Shown: in pieces, positions 27,968 to 37,094 of the stretch
How the letters are laid out: every line of letters starts with the position of its first letter
Numbering within the stretch: the stretch's first letter is position 1
Origin: an uncultured bacterium
Lineage (GTDB): Bacteria; Bacteroidota; Bacteroidia; Bacteroidales; Bacteroidaceae
DNA: 64,000 bases
Reading direction: 5' to 3'
Assembly (NCBI GenBank): GCA_905214625.1
Contig: CAJMMQ010000013.1
Coordinates: 10,390 to 74,389 of the forward strand
Program-made: the position numbers and the translations under genes
The notes under the pieces: generated by a model
Seen by the model: the letters and a program-made list of their open reading frames with translations, nothing else
Told to the model about the DNA's origin: nothing
Databases searched by the model: none

Positions 27968-28093
27968 CCCAAATATTTCTTACCTTTGTCTCCCAAAGAC
28001 AATATTTGCGGAAAGATGTATGGCGTTCACGACACGTTTTTTGACGAGGTAAGGCATGAGGGATATGAAACCGTGATGCCATGCGATGAGGTT
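27968..28093. repeat. Direct repeat, right copy (promoter and 5' end of intact AraC gene)
   Basis: Partner of 26507-26632 (offset 1461). Together the copies bracket the toxin-antitoxin genes. Confidence 0.9.
27981..27988 (+). promoter_or_regulatory. -7 box of the AraC regulator gene
   Basis: TACCTTTG fits TAnnTTTG and lies 28 bases ahead of ATG 28016, which excludes the upstream ATG at 27947 as the start. Confidence 0.65.
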
Positions 28094-28903
28094 GCGGTGT
28101 TCAGCACTAAAGACGGCATGGGCACGGGATATAAGGTTGCGCCCATGCTCAGCGACTCGTTCAGCATAATGCTGGTGAAGAGCGGAACGGTAAAGCTCTC
28201 GGTAAACTACAGCACGGAGACACTAAAGAAGAACTCTATGGCTTTTCTGACGCCAAACATGGTGGTGTCGCTGAGCGATGCCGACGAAGACTTCATGATG
28301 GAAGGCGTAAGCTTTATGCCGGCATACTTTGACGACCTGTCGGCCTATGCGCCCGTGTATAACCAGATGATTTCGTTTGCCAACGAGAACGCGCTGCCGA
28401 TAAGGAGTCTGAACGAAAGCGAAATGGAATGTATGCAGACGATGCTGGGGCTTTATTCTGACATCAACACGGAGCAGCTGCACTACAACGGCCTGATGCT
28501 GCATCTGTCAAACCTGCTGCTGTTGCGCTTTGCCGAGATACTGCGTACTGCCTGCATGACCGACACGGGCAAAGTGTCACATTCCGTTGAAATATACAGG
28601 GCATTCAGAAAGCTGCTTATAAGCAATTATCTTAAAGAACACTATATATTTTTTTATGCTTCAGAGCTGAATATATCGCCAACTTATCTCTCACGCATTG
28701 TGCGCAAGATTTCGGGACGTTCGGTGAACGAACATATAGCGCACATGCTGATAACCGAAGCCCGACGGCTGCTCGACTGCACCGACATGCCCGTGAAACA
28801 GATTGCCGACAAACTGGGCTTTGCAGACCAGGCTTCATTCGGCAAATTCTTCAGAACACAATTCGGCGTTGCGCCAACGGCATACAGGAAAAGTGAAGAG
28901 TGA
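28016..28903 (+). CDS. AraC-family transcriptional regulator
   Basis: A 295-residue regulator. Residues 1-170 form a cupin-like sensing domain with no close assignment. The C-terminal 100 residues are a double HTH of the AraC type: LNISPTYLSRIVRKISGRSV as the first recognition unit and IADKLGFADQASFGKFFR plus FGVAPTAYRK as the second. The start at 28016 follows a TACCTTTG box; an earlier in-frame ATG lies upstream of that box. It precedes a TolC-HlyD-MFS operon on the same strand and probably controls it. Unusually, the stop codon lies inside a GTGAAGA-type tandem repeat, so slippage would alter the last residues. The first 26 codons are duplicated at 26555. Confidence 0.9.
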   Translation: MYGVHDTFFDEVRHEGYETVMPCDEVAVFSTKDGMGTGYKVAPMLSDSFSIMLVKSGTVKLSVNYSTETLKKNSMAFLTPNMVVSLSDADEDFMMEGVSFMPAYFDDLSAYAPVYNQMISFANENALPIRSLNESEMECMQTMLGLYSDINTEQLHYNGLMLHLSNLLLLRFAEILRTACMTDTGKVSHSVEIYRAFRKLLISNYLKEHYIFFYASELNISPTYLSRIVRKISGRSVNEHIAHMLITEARRLLDCTDMPVKQIADKLGFADQASFGKFFRTQFGVAPTAYRKSEE

Positions 28904-28955
28904 AGAATGAAGAGTGAAGAGCGAAAAGTGAAAAGTGAAAAGTGAAAAACGAAGA
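28889..28955. repeat. Purine-rich tandem repeat overlapping the AraC stop
   Basis: About nine degenerate units of GTGAAGA/GTGAAAA run from the last codons of the AraC gene into the intergenic region. The same motif appears inverted at 36719-36748. Confidence 0.75.
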
Positions 28956-29104
28956 ATAAATTATGCCTCACAAACAGTGGCGTTTGTCTTTTTGTATGCT
29001 AATGACACATAAACTGACGAAATAATTGCCAAAACATCGCCAGATGTTTCGTATATGACGAATTTAGGGCTGAAATAGAATAGTCTTAATCAAAGTTAAA
29101 TCCG

Positions 29105-29112
29105 TAATTTTG
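29105..29112 (+). promoter_or_regulatory. -7 box of the efflux operon
   Basis: TAATTTTG fits TAnnTTTG; the TolC-type gene starts at 29136, 23 bases on. Confidence 0.6.
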
Positions 29113-29135
29113 CACACCAAAAAGTGACATATAGT

Positions 29136-30452
29136 ATGAAATTACGGAGATTAGCCGTGTTATGGTTACTTGCAGGAGGCTGTTTTATGCTTTGCCGGAT
29201 GTCCGCTCAGAAACCGTTGAGGATGACAATTGACGAATTGTTTAGAAGAGTGGAACTATCGAATGTAGAAGTTAAAGCGGCACAAAAGGATGTGAACATT
29301 TCCAGACAACTAGAAAAGAACGCAAGGGCAAAGCGACTGCCCGACATCGGTCTGGAAGCAGGAGTAAATTATCTGGGGGATGCAACAATTCTGGAACGTG
29401 ACTTTTCGAACCCTACACGTTCGGCAATGCCCCATCTGGGCAACTTGCTTTCTCTTTCGCTCTATCAGCCTCTATACTCCGGAGGTGAGATAACGGCAGG
29501 AATACAGAAGACGAGATATCAGACACAGATGGCATCTACCGACCTGAAGATTGTTACGGATAACATTAAAATGGAGGTGCTCGACTGCTATCTCTGTCTT
29601 CTGAAAAACCGCAACCTGCTGAGTGTGTACGACGAGAACATCAAGCTGACAAAACAACTGATTGAGGAGATGAAGGTGCGCTCTGAACAGGGGCTGGCAC
29701 TGGCAAACGACGTTACGCGCTACGAACTGACCCTGTCGAATCTTACTTACGACAGAAGCACCGTGGCCAACGCCGTGGAGCATCTTAACTACAGTCTGCT
29801 GGTGTATCTCGGACTTGACGAAGGCACGATGATAGAGCCATGGCTCGGCACGGACGAGATGAATCTGCCCGACCTTGGAGCAAGCCACTGGAGACAGGAG
29901 GCCGAGATGTCGCCCAAGCTGAAACGGCTCGACCTGGCCTACTCGCAGGCTAAGACTGAAGAGAAGATTGTGCGCAGCCGCATGCTGCCCATGATAGGAC
30001 TGACGGCAGGCAACAGTCTCGAAGGCCCGATAACCAACTGCGCTCCCGTGAAGAACAACAACATAAACACATGGTGGGTGGGCGTGAAGCTGTCGATGAA
30101 CCTGTCGGCCTTCTATAAAGACAACACCTCGCTCAACGCCGCAAGGATGCAGACGGCAAAGCTGGTGGACAACCGCCAGGCAGAAAAGGAAACGATAGAC
30201 CGAAAGGTGGACCAGATGTACAAATACTACACCGAGGCATGCCGTCAGGTGGAGACGCAGAAAAAGAACGTGGAACTGGCCAACGAGAACTACAGGATTG
30301 TGGAGCAGCGCTATTCGGCCGACCTGTCGCTGCTGACTGACATGCTCGACGCATCGACGTCAAAGCTCGACGCCGAGGTAAGACTGGTTAACGCACGCGT
30401 GAATGTGGTGTACTATTATTATCAACTAAAATATATTTCAGGAAACTTTTAA
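29136..30452 (+). CDS. TolC-family outer membrane efflux protein
   Basis: A 438-residue protein with a signal peptide (MKLRRLAVLWLLAGG, cleavage near MSAQ). It has the TolC pattern of two homologous halves of long coiled helices: FRRVELSNVEVKAAQKDV at the front and CRQVETQKKNVELANENYR near the end, with LYQPLYSGGEI in the beta-barrel stretch. I chose ATG 29136 (MKLRR) over GTG 29124 because it directly begins the signal peptide. It is the outer membrane duct of a tripartite pump with the HlyD and MFS proteins encoded two bases downstream of each other. Regulation by the upstream AraC protein is inferred. Confidence 0.92.
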   Translation: MKLRRLAVLWLLAGGCFMLCRMSAQKPLRMTIDELFRRVELSNVEVKAAQKDVNISRQLEKNARAKRLPDIGLEAGVNYLGDATILERDFSNPTRSAMPHLGNLLSLSLYQPLYSGGEITAGIQKTRYQTQMASTDLKIVTDNIKMEVLDCYLCLLKNRNLLSVYDENIKLTKQLIEEMKVRSEQGLALANDVTRYELTLSNLTYDRSTVANAVEHLNYSLLVYLGLDEGTMIEPWLGTDEMNLPDLGASHWRQEAEMSPKLKRLDLAYSQAKTEEKIVRSRMLPMIGLTAGNSLEGPITNCAPVKNNNINTWWVGVKLSMNLSAFYKDNTSLNAARMQTAKLVDNRQAEKETIDRKVDQMYKYYTEACRQVETQKKNVELANENYRIVEQRYSADLSLLTDMLDASTSKLDAEVRLVNARVNVVYYYYQLKYISGNF

Positions 30453-30454
30453 AC

Positions 30455-31489
30455 ATGAACCGCAAGACAAGACGAATGATCCAGAACATCGTGGTTCTGG
30501 CTGTGCTGGCAATAGGTATATGGTGGATATGTGTACAGTTTATAAAATTCAACGTTTCAACCTTCACTGACAACGCTCAGGTGCGCCGACACATCGTGCC
30601 GGTGAACGCACGCGTGCAGGGCTACATCAAGAAGGTGTGCGTTGAGGAATATTCCTTCGTGCATAAAGGCGACACGCTGGTGATACTCGAAGACAGAGAA
30701 TACAGGCTGAAACTGGCAGAGGCCGAAGCCGAACTGCAGAACGCCGTGTCGGGCAAGACGGTGATGAGCTCGGCGATAAGCACCACGGAAAGCAACATAG
30801 GCGTGAACGAGGCGTCGATACTGGGCACAAAGGCCGAACTGGAGAACGCCGAACGCGACCTGCAACGCTACTCGGTGCTGCTGAAAAACAAGGCCGTTAC
30901 GCAGAAACAGTATGACGACGTTAAGACAAAATATGAAAGCACAAAGGCCGAATATGACATGCTGTGCAGGCAGAAGCGCTCAACGTCGCTGACCAAGAAC
31001 GAACAGACAAAGAAGCTGGGACAGCAGGACGCAAGCATAAAACTGGCCAAGGCGCGCAAGGACTATGCCGCACTGGACGTGTCGTACACCGTGATAACGG
31101 CACCTGCAGACGGATATACATCGAAGATAACGCTGCAGGAGGGACAGCTCGTGCAGCCCGGACAGACGCTGATGTCGGTGGTTGACGAAAACGATGTGTG
31201 GGTTGTGGCCAACTATAAGGAGACACAGACGGCAAAGATGAAGCCAGGCGACCGCGTGAGGATAACCGTAGACGCCATACCGGGCATTGAATATGTGGGC
31301 GTGATAGAGGCCATGTCGAACGCCACAGGGGCACAATATTCCATAGTGCCGCAGGACAACGCCACGGGCAACTTTGTGAAAGTGGAACAGAGGCTGCCGG
31401 TGAAGATACGCTTCACGAAGGAGAACAGCAAAGAGAACATAAGGCGGCTGCGTGCAGGCCTGAACGTTGAATGTGAAATGATCGACTGA
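30455..31489 (+). CDS. HlyD/EmrA-family membrane fusion protein
   Basis: A 344-residue periplasmic adaptor anchored by one N-terminal membrane segment (residues 10-30, IVVLAVLAIGIWWICVQF). A lipoyl-like half (DNAQVRRHIVPVNARVQGYI) and its partner (TAPADGYTSKITLQEGQLV) flank a coiled-coil hairpin (about 90-200). A beta-barrel domain follows, with VANYKETQTAKMKPGDRVRI, the conserved EmrA-type stretch. It links the MFS pump in the inner membrane to the TolC-type duct. It starts two bases after the TolC stop and ends two bases before the MFS start. Confidence 0.92.
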   Translation: MNRKTRRMIQNIVVLAVLAIGIWWICVQFIKFNVSTFTDNAQVRRHIVPVNARVQGYIKKVCVEEYSFVHKGDTLVILEDREYRLKLAEAEAELQNAVSGKTVMSSAISTTESNIGVNEASILGTKAELENAERDLQRYSVLLKNKAVTQKQYDDVKTKYESTKAEYDMLCRQKRSTSLTKNEQTKKLGQQDASIKLAKARKDYAALDVSYTVITAPADGYTSKITLQEGQLVQPGQTLMSVVDENDVWVVANYKETQTAKMKPGDRVRITVDAIPGIEYVGVIEAMSNATGAQYSIVPQDNATGNFVKVEQRLPVKIRFTKENSKENIRRLRAGLNVECEMID

Positions 31490-31491
31490 TA

Positions 31492-33189
31492 ATGGCCAAG
31501 CTATATCATACGACAAACACCGTGATACGCACGCGGCAGCTCCTGATGTATAAAGACTGGGTGCCGCCACGGCTGCGCTTTTGGCTGTATATGGCGTTCG
31601 GCTTTCTGTATCAGTATGTGGGAAGCATCAACACGTCGTACTCAAACCAAATTGTAAGCGAGATAGCGCTGCTCAACGAGGACATACAGATGGCAGGCTA
31701 CTGCACCCTGGGCGGCATAACGGTGTGCTTCCCGGTGATGTACAGGCTGAAATTCTATATGTACACGCGGCAGCTGTTTTTCGTTTCTGCCATCGGAATA
31801 ATAATATGCAACGCGCTTACCATGTCGGTAACCGAGCCGTGGATGATATGGGGACTGGCCTTCATTGCGGGCTTCTGCAAGATGCTGGGCATGTTTGGCT
31901 GCACGAGCGTGTTCCGTCTATGCGTAACGCCGTCGCGCAACTATGCCGTGTTCTTCCCTGTTGTCTACATCATGGTGTGCGGCGGAACATATCTTTCTGG
32001 CATAACGACGGCATATCTTACATACTACGGCAACTGGCGACTGATGAACCTGTTTGTCATAGCGCTGATGATGATTCATTGCGGCATAGTATATTTCATG
32101 ATGAAACCCGACCATCGTCCGGGTCCGTTCCTGTCGCTAAAGGGTGTCGACTTCGTAGGTCTGTTCCTCTGGAGCGCGTTTCTGATATCAGGCATGTGGC
32201 TGTTCACCTACGGCGAGCATTACGACTGGTGGACGAGCAGCACTATATGGCAGGCCACGGGCATAACGCTGGCGTTTTTTGCCGCAGCCCTGTGCCGGTC
32301 GAAGTTTCACGAGAAGCCGTATCTGCCGCTATCTATATTCAAGTTCAGGTCAGTGCAGCACCTCATGCTGCTTCTGCTCGGCGTTGGCATTCTTCAGGCT
32401 GCGCCCAAGCTGTTGCAGTCGATATATCTGTCATCTGTGCTGAAATACGACTCGCTCAACACGATATCGCTCAACTGGCCCATACTCTACGGCGTGATGG
32501 TAGGCTCGCTGCTGGCCTTTGCCACATTCGTAAAGTGGCACTGGGGATTCAAGAAATACTTTATTGTGGCGCTTATGCTGCTCACCTTTTACGAAGTGTC
32601 GATGTATTTTCTCATCGACGGCGACACCAACAGAGAGGCATTCTTCATCCCGCTGTTTGCCTTTGGCGTGTCTGAGGTGATGATAGGCTCGGCGTCTAAC
32701 GTATATCTGTCGCAGTCGCTCCCCTTCTCTCACTTTTTCTTCGGCCTCAACTCCATAGGATACATACGCTGTGGCATAGGAACGGCCTTAGGTTCGGCCA
32801 CGGTGCAGCGCCTATACAACTGGTCGATATCAAAGAACAGCCTCAACGCGTCCGACAACATGGACGGCACGGTGATGCCGTTCGACCTGCCGTCGTGGAG
32901 CGACACGATGGCTGTGATATCCAAGCAGGCCGTGATGATATCCATAAAAGAGTGCTACGGCTACATGACGGCCATAGGCATACTGATGATGATGCTCATC
33001 ATTATTCACCACTACCGTCTGCCCGTAATCCGCCTGCTGCCCAGAATGGCAGCCATACGCCAATGGATGAACACAGAGAAGACCAACGACCCGAAAGGCT
33101 CCGTTATTCCGAACAAAGCGGAAGAGGACGACAAAGATGAAGAAGATGACGCTGACTGTCTGGAATATAAAAAAGAAAAAGAGAACTGA
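31492..33189 (+). CDS. MFS drug efflux transporter (EmrB/DHA2-like)
   Basis: A 565-residue polytopic inner membrane protein with about 12-14 hydrophobic segments. Signatures include the N-terminal FGFLYQYVGSINTSY and a final periplasmic-loop helix before the last membrane span. The C-terminal tail (about 535-565) is strongly acidic and lysine-rich (EEDDKDEEDDAD) and looks cytoplasmic and disordered. Coupling to the HlyD and TolC genes in a two-base-spaced operon supports an EmrAB-TolC type tripartite pump; the substrate is unknown. Hairpins follow at 33219-33262 and 33277-33345. Confidence 0.88.
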   Translation: MAKLYHTTNTVIRTRQLLMYKDWVPPRLRFWLYMAFGFLYQYVGSINTSYSNQIVSEIALLNEDIQMAGYCTLGGITVCFPVMYRLKFYMYTRQLFFVSAIGIIICNALTMSVTEPWMIWGLAFIAGFCKMLGMFGCTSVFRLCVTPSRNYAVFFPVVYIMVCGGTYLSGITTAYLTYYGNWRLMNLFVIALMMIHCGIVYFMMKPDHRPGPFLSLKGVDFVGLFLWSAFLISGMWLFTYGEHYDWWTSSTIWQATGITLAFFAAALCRSKFHEKPYLPLSIFKFRSVQHLMLLLLGVGILQAAPKLLQSIYLSSVLKYDSLNTISLNWPILYGVMVGSLLAFATFVKWHWGFKKYFIVALMLLTFYEVSMYFLIDGDTNREAFFIPLFAFGVSEVMIGSASNVYLSQSLPFSHFFFGLNSIGYIRCGIGTALGSATVQRLYNWSISKNSLNASDNMDGTVMPFDLPSWSDTMAVISKQAVMISIKECYGYMTAIGILMMMLIIIHHYRLPVIRLLPRMAAIRQWMNTEKTNDPKGSVIPNKAEEDDKDEEDDADCLEYKKEKEN

Positions 33190-33218
33190 CGGAATACAAA
33201 CACCCCAAAAAACTTCAC

Positions 33219-33262
33219 CTTTAGCCTGCTCCTCAGAATGAAGAGCAAATAGAAGGCTAAAG
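33219..33262. terminator. Hairpin after the efflux operon
   Basis: CTTTAGCCT (33219-33227) pairs perfectly with AGGCTAAAG (33254-33262), with further internal pairing of CTCxTC and GAxGAG. Confidence 0.55.
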
Positions 33263-33276
33263 CACTAAGACGGCAT

Positions 33277-33345
33277 AAAAGTTGTAAAATTTTGAACAGT
33301 TAAGTATGTTTTATATATATTACTGTTCAAAATTTTACAACTTTT
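33277..33345. terminator. 24-bp perfect AT-rich inverted repeat
   Basis: Left arm 33277-33300 (AAAAGTTGTAAAATTTTG then AACAGT) is the exact reverse complement of 33322-33345, with a 21-base A/T loop. The right arm runs into CTTTTCTTTT, so it can work as a terminator in either direction. The stem is unusually long for an ordinary terminator. Confidence 0.75.
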
Positions 33346-33425
33346 CTTTTTCTCACCTTTACATAAGCCTCAGGCACCAACCTCACATATAACATGGTTT
33401 GCTTGCATTTCTCACGTTTTATCCG

Positions 33426-33433
33426 TAAATTTG
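33426..33433 (+). promoter_or_regulatory. -7 box of the DUF2130 gene
   Basis: TAAATTTG fits TAnnTTTG, with a TTG 20 bases upstream as a possible -33 element; ATG at 33459. Confidence 0.6.
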
Positions 33434-33458
33434 TGCGTAAATATAAAAACTCGATGAT

Positions 33459-34871
33459 ATGAAAGAAATAAGATGTCCTAAATGTCAGAGCGTGTTTCAG
33501 GTAGACGAGGCCGACTATGCTTCTATCGTCAGTCAGGTTAAGAACGCCGAGTTTAACGACGAACTCAACCGCAGACTTGAAGAGGTGAGGAAACAATATG
33601 CGGCAGAACTGAAGGCCGACGTGATGAAGTCGGAACAGACGTTCGGGCAGAGGCTGTCGGCAAAGGACCTTGAAATAGGAGAAAAGAATACTGAGATAGA
33701 ACGGCTGAAAGCGCAGATAGACAACATGGCGCAGGCTAAGGCGCTCGAACTGGCCGGGGAGATGAACAAAAAGAATCAGGAGATATCTGAACTGAAAGCC
33801 AAGATTGAGAGCATGGTACAGACCAATGCGCTCGAACTTGCCGGTGAGTTGGCAAAGAAGGACAAGGAGATATCTGAACTGAAATCCACCATTTCGCAGA
33901 GTAAGGATGCCTGTCAGATAGCCGTGCTTGAGGAACAACGCAAGGCGCAGGACGCACTGAAGGAGAAAGACAACAGGATTGTTGAGCTTACGGGCATGGT
34001 GAGCCTGCAGAAAAACGAGGCCGCATTGCGTGAGAACAGCATAAAGGAGACTTACGAAATGCAGCTGAAACAGAAGCAGGAAGAGGTTGACTACTACAAA
34101 GACATGAAGACTAGGATGTCGACAAAGATGGTCGGCGAGACGCTCGAAATACACTGCAGCACAGAGTTCAACCGCATGCGCCCACTATTCCCCAACGCCT
34201 ACTTTGAGAAAGACAACGACGCATCGGGCGGCAGCAAGGGCGACTTCATATTCCGCGACTATGAAGACGGCTTTGAATATATCTCCATTATGTTTGAGAT
34301 GAAGAACGAGATGGACCAGACTGCGACGAAGCACAAGAACGAGGACTTCCTGAAGAAGCTCGACGAGGACCGCAGAGCCAAGAAATGCGAGTTTGCCGTA
34401 CTTGTGTCGCTGCTCGAACCTGAAAGTGAGCTGTACAACACGGGCATCGTTGACATGTCGCACCGCTATCCTAAGATGTATGTCATCCGTCCGCAGTTCT
34501 TCCTCCCGTTGATAACGCTGCTTGTGCAGACCTCAAAAAAAAGCATAGAGTATCAGCGCCAACTGGCCATTGCGCGCAGCCAGTCGGTAGACGTAACCAA
34601 CTTTGAGAGCCGCCTCAACGACTTCAAGGAGAAGTTTGCCAACAACTACCGCCTTGCGAGCGAAAAGTTCAAGACGGCAATCGACGAGATAGACAAGTCG
34701 ATAACTCACCTGCAAAAGATAAAAGAGGCCCTTGTAGGCTCCGAGCGCAACCTCCGCCTGGCCAACGACAAGGCAGACGGACTGACGATAAAGAAACTTA
34801 CATACAACAACCCGACTATGAAAGAGAAATTTAAGGAAGCACGGGCTGTTGAGGAGGATGAGGACGAATAA
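33459..34871 (+). CDS. DUF2130 protein (coiled coil plus nuclease-like domain)
   Basis: A 470-residue cytoplasmic protein. It opens with a CPKCQ knuckle (residues 6-10), followed by a long coiled coil (about 25-220) containing internal repeats of the form KxLELAGEMxKKxxEISELKxxI at about 91-145. The DUF2130 domain occupies about 225-410. It contains Asp262 in [11 protein letters not shown] and Glu280-x-Lys282 in MFEMKNE, an arrangement like a PD-(D/E)XK nuclease core. The catalytic reading is inference; the function of the family is not established. It is a single gene with its own promoter and is not part of the defence island. Confidence 0.85.
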   Translation: MKEIRCPKCQSVFQVDEADYASIVSQVKNAEFNDELNRRLEEVRKQYAAELKADVMKSEQTFGQRLSAKDLEIGEKNTEIERLKAQIDNMAQAKALELAGEMNKKNQEISELKAKIESMVQTNALELAGELAKKDKEISELKSTISQSKDACQIAVLEEQRKAQDALKEKDNRIVELTGMVSLQKNEAALRENSIKETYEMQLKQKQEEVDYYKDMKTRMSTKMVGETLEIHCSTEFNRMRPLFPNAYFEKDNDASGGSKGDFIFRDYEDGFEYISIMFEMKNEMDQTATKHKNEDFLKKLDEDRRAKKCEFAVLVSLLEPESELYNTGIVDMSHRYPKMYVIRPQFFLPLITLLVQTSKKSIEYQRQLAIARSQSVDVTNFESRLNDFKEKFANNYRLASEKFKTAIDEIDKSITHLQKIKEALVGSERNLRLANDKADGLTIKKLTYNNPTMKEKFKEARAVEEDEDE

Positions 34872-35350
34872 ATTAGCGGCACGTTCTGCTAATTCGATGA
34901 TGCTTGATTTAACTTTTTACCGCCATGCCGCTCCGGCATAGTTAGCAGAGCTAGCCCTATTGATTACGCAAAAAATACAAATGTGGTGTACTAAACAAAT
35001 TGTCAATTCTCTCCAATAAAAGAAAATATGTCAAGTACACCGCTATTGACTAAAATTAGTGGTCCGGTAACGAATAAAAACCGGGCCACTTTCGGTTAAA
35101 AAGTGGCCCACTTACGATGCGTAAACGATAGGTTAATGATTTAAAAGCTAAACATCATTATTTGCTTACACATTTGCTTGCAAAAACATTTTTCCTGCTT
35201 ACCTTTTAACCATAAACACTTTTTTTCCTTTCAATTTTCAGCACTTAAAATCTGATATGCCAAAGACAGTGCAGGCATTATACGCCTAAAGCAGCAAAAC
35301 AGACATATAACATTTTACATTTTTATCAAAGCTACGACAATCAACCTTCC
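34872..35350. other. Gene-free stretch with hairpins and repeat copy B
   Basis: Contains AATTAGC/GCTAATT (34871-34894) just after the DUF2130 stop, ATGCCG-CTC-CGGCAT (34925-34939) and the AAAAGTGGCCC element copy B. No gene seen. Confidence 0.55.
35074..35165. repeat. AAAAGTGGCCC intergenic element, copy B
   Basis: GGGCCACTTT / AAAGTGGCCC forms a perfect 10-bp stem (35083-35110) around CGGTTAA, followed by CACTTACGATGCGTAAACG. It matches copy A at 14822-14876. Confidence 0.65.
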
Positions 35351-36589
35351 CTACCCTCTCTGTTTCTGTTTGAACAACTGAAGAGGTTTGCCGTAGTTGA
35401 GCATGCGCCAGATCCACTCTAAGGGGCCGAACTGGCAGTAATGGAGCCACAGACGGCTTAGCAACATCTGAAGGAGAAACACGCCGAGGGCTATAATCTC
35501 CGTAAGCGAAAGGCCCACGCCGGCACCAAGACCGAAGCCTATGCCGTAGAAAAGGAACATGCCTGCTATAGACTGACAGATGTAATTGGTCAAAGCCATG
35601 CGGCCGGGAGCGGCAAGGGCGCGCCATACCGCCGAACGGCTGCTGCGGAGATAAAGCAGGCAGAGGGACGACATATAGGCGAAGCCGAGCGGATAGACGC
35701 TGACGGCGTAAAGCAATGAGTGGGCAGCGTTACCAAAAGGATGACCGCCAACAGCGCTCCATGCATAGACAACAGACAAAGGAATACCGACACTGAAGCC
35801 TATAACCGACACGTGGCGCAGCAAGTGCCTGTGGACTGAAAGGTCGGCATATATCTTCTGACGCCCTATGTAATAGCCTATCAGAAACAGGCCAAGGACC
35901 TTAAAGTAGCGGTTGCCGTCGACAAACTCCTGCACTCTCACCAACGCTCCCTGAATAAGAAACTGGAACACCTGAGCATAACTGTCAGCATCGCGCAGCC
36001 AATAGCCGAAGTTTTCTTCTGTTATGCCGTACTTGCGGCAGTAATGCCATTGAGCCTCAACGGCAGGAGCCGAGAGACTGACGTCGAAAATCTGTGTCAG
36101 TGTGTCGACAGCCACGGGCAACACAAGGAAGAAGGCAGCCCACGAAAGCATCTTCCGGTTGCTCACGTTTCTGAACAACGGCAGCACCATGCCCATAAGG
36201 GCATAAAGCATAAGTATGTCGCCGCTCCAGATGAACATAAGATGCAGGAATCCTATAGCAAGCAACACGGCCATACGCCTATAGAACAGCCTGAAAGCTC
36301 CGTTGCCTTTCTGCTCAGCATGACTTATTATTATCGAGAAGCCCATGCCGAAGAGCAGCGAGAATAGGGTGTAGAACTTGCCGTCGATGAACACATACTG
36401 CAAAAATCGCACAATCCTGTCCACACCGGCTGAAGGCATTGACGCGGCAACGTCGGCCGGCTGAAACGTATAGAGCGAAAACTCGGGATAGTTGGCAAGA
36501 CAGATGCCAAGCAAGGCGAAGCCTCTAAGTGCGTCGAGAATGACATAGCGTTCCGACGGCTTTACTGGGGAAAAGTTGGTTTTGGACAT
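35351..36589 (-). CDS. DUF418 domain-containing membrane protein
   Basis: A 412-residue protein with about 10 hydrophobic segments. The front carries the heparan-acetyltransferase-like start of this family (RYVILDALRGFALLGICLAN) and the C-terminal DUF418 domain has GRMALTNYICQSIAGMFLFYG and WLHYCQFGPLEWIWRMLNYG. Family members are inner membrane proteins of unknown role, often labelled YeiB-like. It is a single gene with no operon partner; tandem GGAGTTAA repeats lie immediately upstream of its start. Confidence 0.88.
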   Translation of the reverse strand: MSKTNFSPVKPSERYVILDALRGFALLGICLANYPEFSLYTFQPADVAASMPSAGVDRIVRFLQYVFIDGKFYTLFSLLFGMGFSIIISHAEQKGNGAFRLFYRRMAVLLAIGFLHLMFIWSGDILMLYALMGMVLPLFRNVSNRKMLSWAAFFLVLPVAVDTLTQIFDVSLSAPAVEAQWHYCRKYGITEENFGYWLRDADSYAQVFQFLIQGALVRVQEFVDGNRYFKVLGLFLIGYYIGRQKIYADLSVHRHLLRHVSVIGFSVGIPLSVVYAWSAVGGHPFGNAAHSLLYAVSVYPLGFAYMSSLCLLYLRSSRSAVWRALAAPGRMALTNYICQSIAGMFLFYGIGFGLGAGVGLSLTEIIALGVFLLQMLLSRLWLHYCQFGPLEWIWRMLNYGKPLQLFKQKQRG

Positions 36590-36597
36590 GAGTATTT

Positions 36598-36664
36598 TTA
36601 GGAGTTTATGTTTTTAGGAGTTAAGGAGTTATGAAGTTAAGGAGTTAAGGAGTTAAGGAGTTAA
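36598..36664. repeat. GGAGTTAA tandem repeat
   Basis: About six full or partial units of (A)GGAGTTAA in tandem upstream of the DUF418 gene. Confidence 0.8.
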
Positions 36665-36866
36665 GACAAATGCTTTGAGGTTTCTTATCCAAAGACTTAT
36701 AGCTACAAGACATATGGATTTTTCACTCTTCGTTCTTCACTTTCGTAAGACAGGAGTTATAGTAGTTAAAGGAGTAGCTCCTTGAGCATAGCGAAAAAAG
36801 TCAATAGCCAACGCAGTGCTTGTGAGAAGAAGCTACAAGGCATTTGGAGACTCCAAGTTGTGCAAT

Positions 36867-36977
36867 GTAGGGACGCACCCAAGGTGCGTCCACCTATTAT
36901 CAAACATTCCATTTTATCATAAACAATTTATAATACAAAGGTTATCAGTTGGACGCACCTGGGGTGCGTCCCTACAA
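36867..36977. repeat. Pair of GGACGCACC palindromes, copies 2 and 3, inverted to each other
   Basis: Copy 2 (36867-36891) reads GTAGGGACGCACC-CAA-GGTGCGTCC. Copy 3 (36950-36977) reads TTGGACGCACC-TGG-GGTGCGTCC, ending CTACA, the reverse complement layout. The two face each other 58 bases apart, like a REP pair. Confidence 0.75.
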
Positions 36978-37094
36978 TGATTATCGAGAAACGCTGTTTA
37001 ATTAGCTAACACCGAACTTGTTTGCGCTCCGTGTCTGCTCTTTACTTTCACAAGACAAATCATAATTTTCCATTCTCAACTCTCAATTTTCAAT

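Larger units (their letters stand above)
36590..37094. other. Repeat-rich gene-free stretch
   Basis: Holds a GGAGTTAA tandem repeat (36598-36664), an inverted copy of the GTGAAGA tract (36719-36748), an AAGGAG-TAG-CTCCTT palindrome (about 36769-36783) and two GGACGCACC palindromes. It ends with A/T-rich sequence of the TCTCAATTTTCAATTT type, also a common repeat tract. No gene seen. Confidence 0.6.

Noticed and set aside
27947..28015. Upstream ATG for the AraC gene
   Set aside because: The TACCTTTG box at 27981-27988 lies after it, and the duplicated copy keeps similarity only from the promoter onward.
36598..36977. Possible CRISPR array
   Set aside because: Repeats are short tandem units and palindromes without equal spacers or cas genes.
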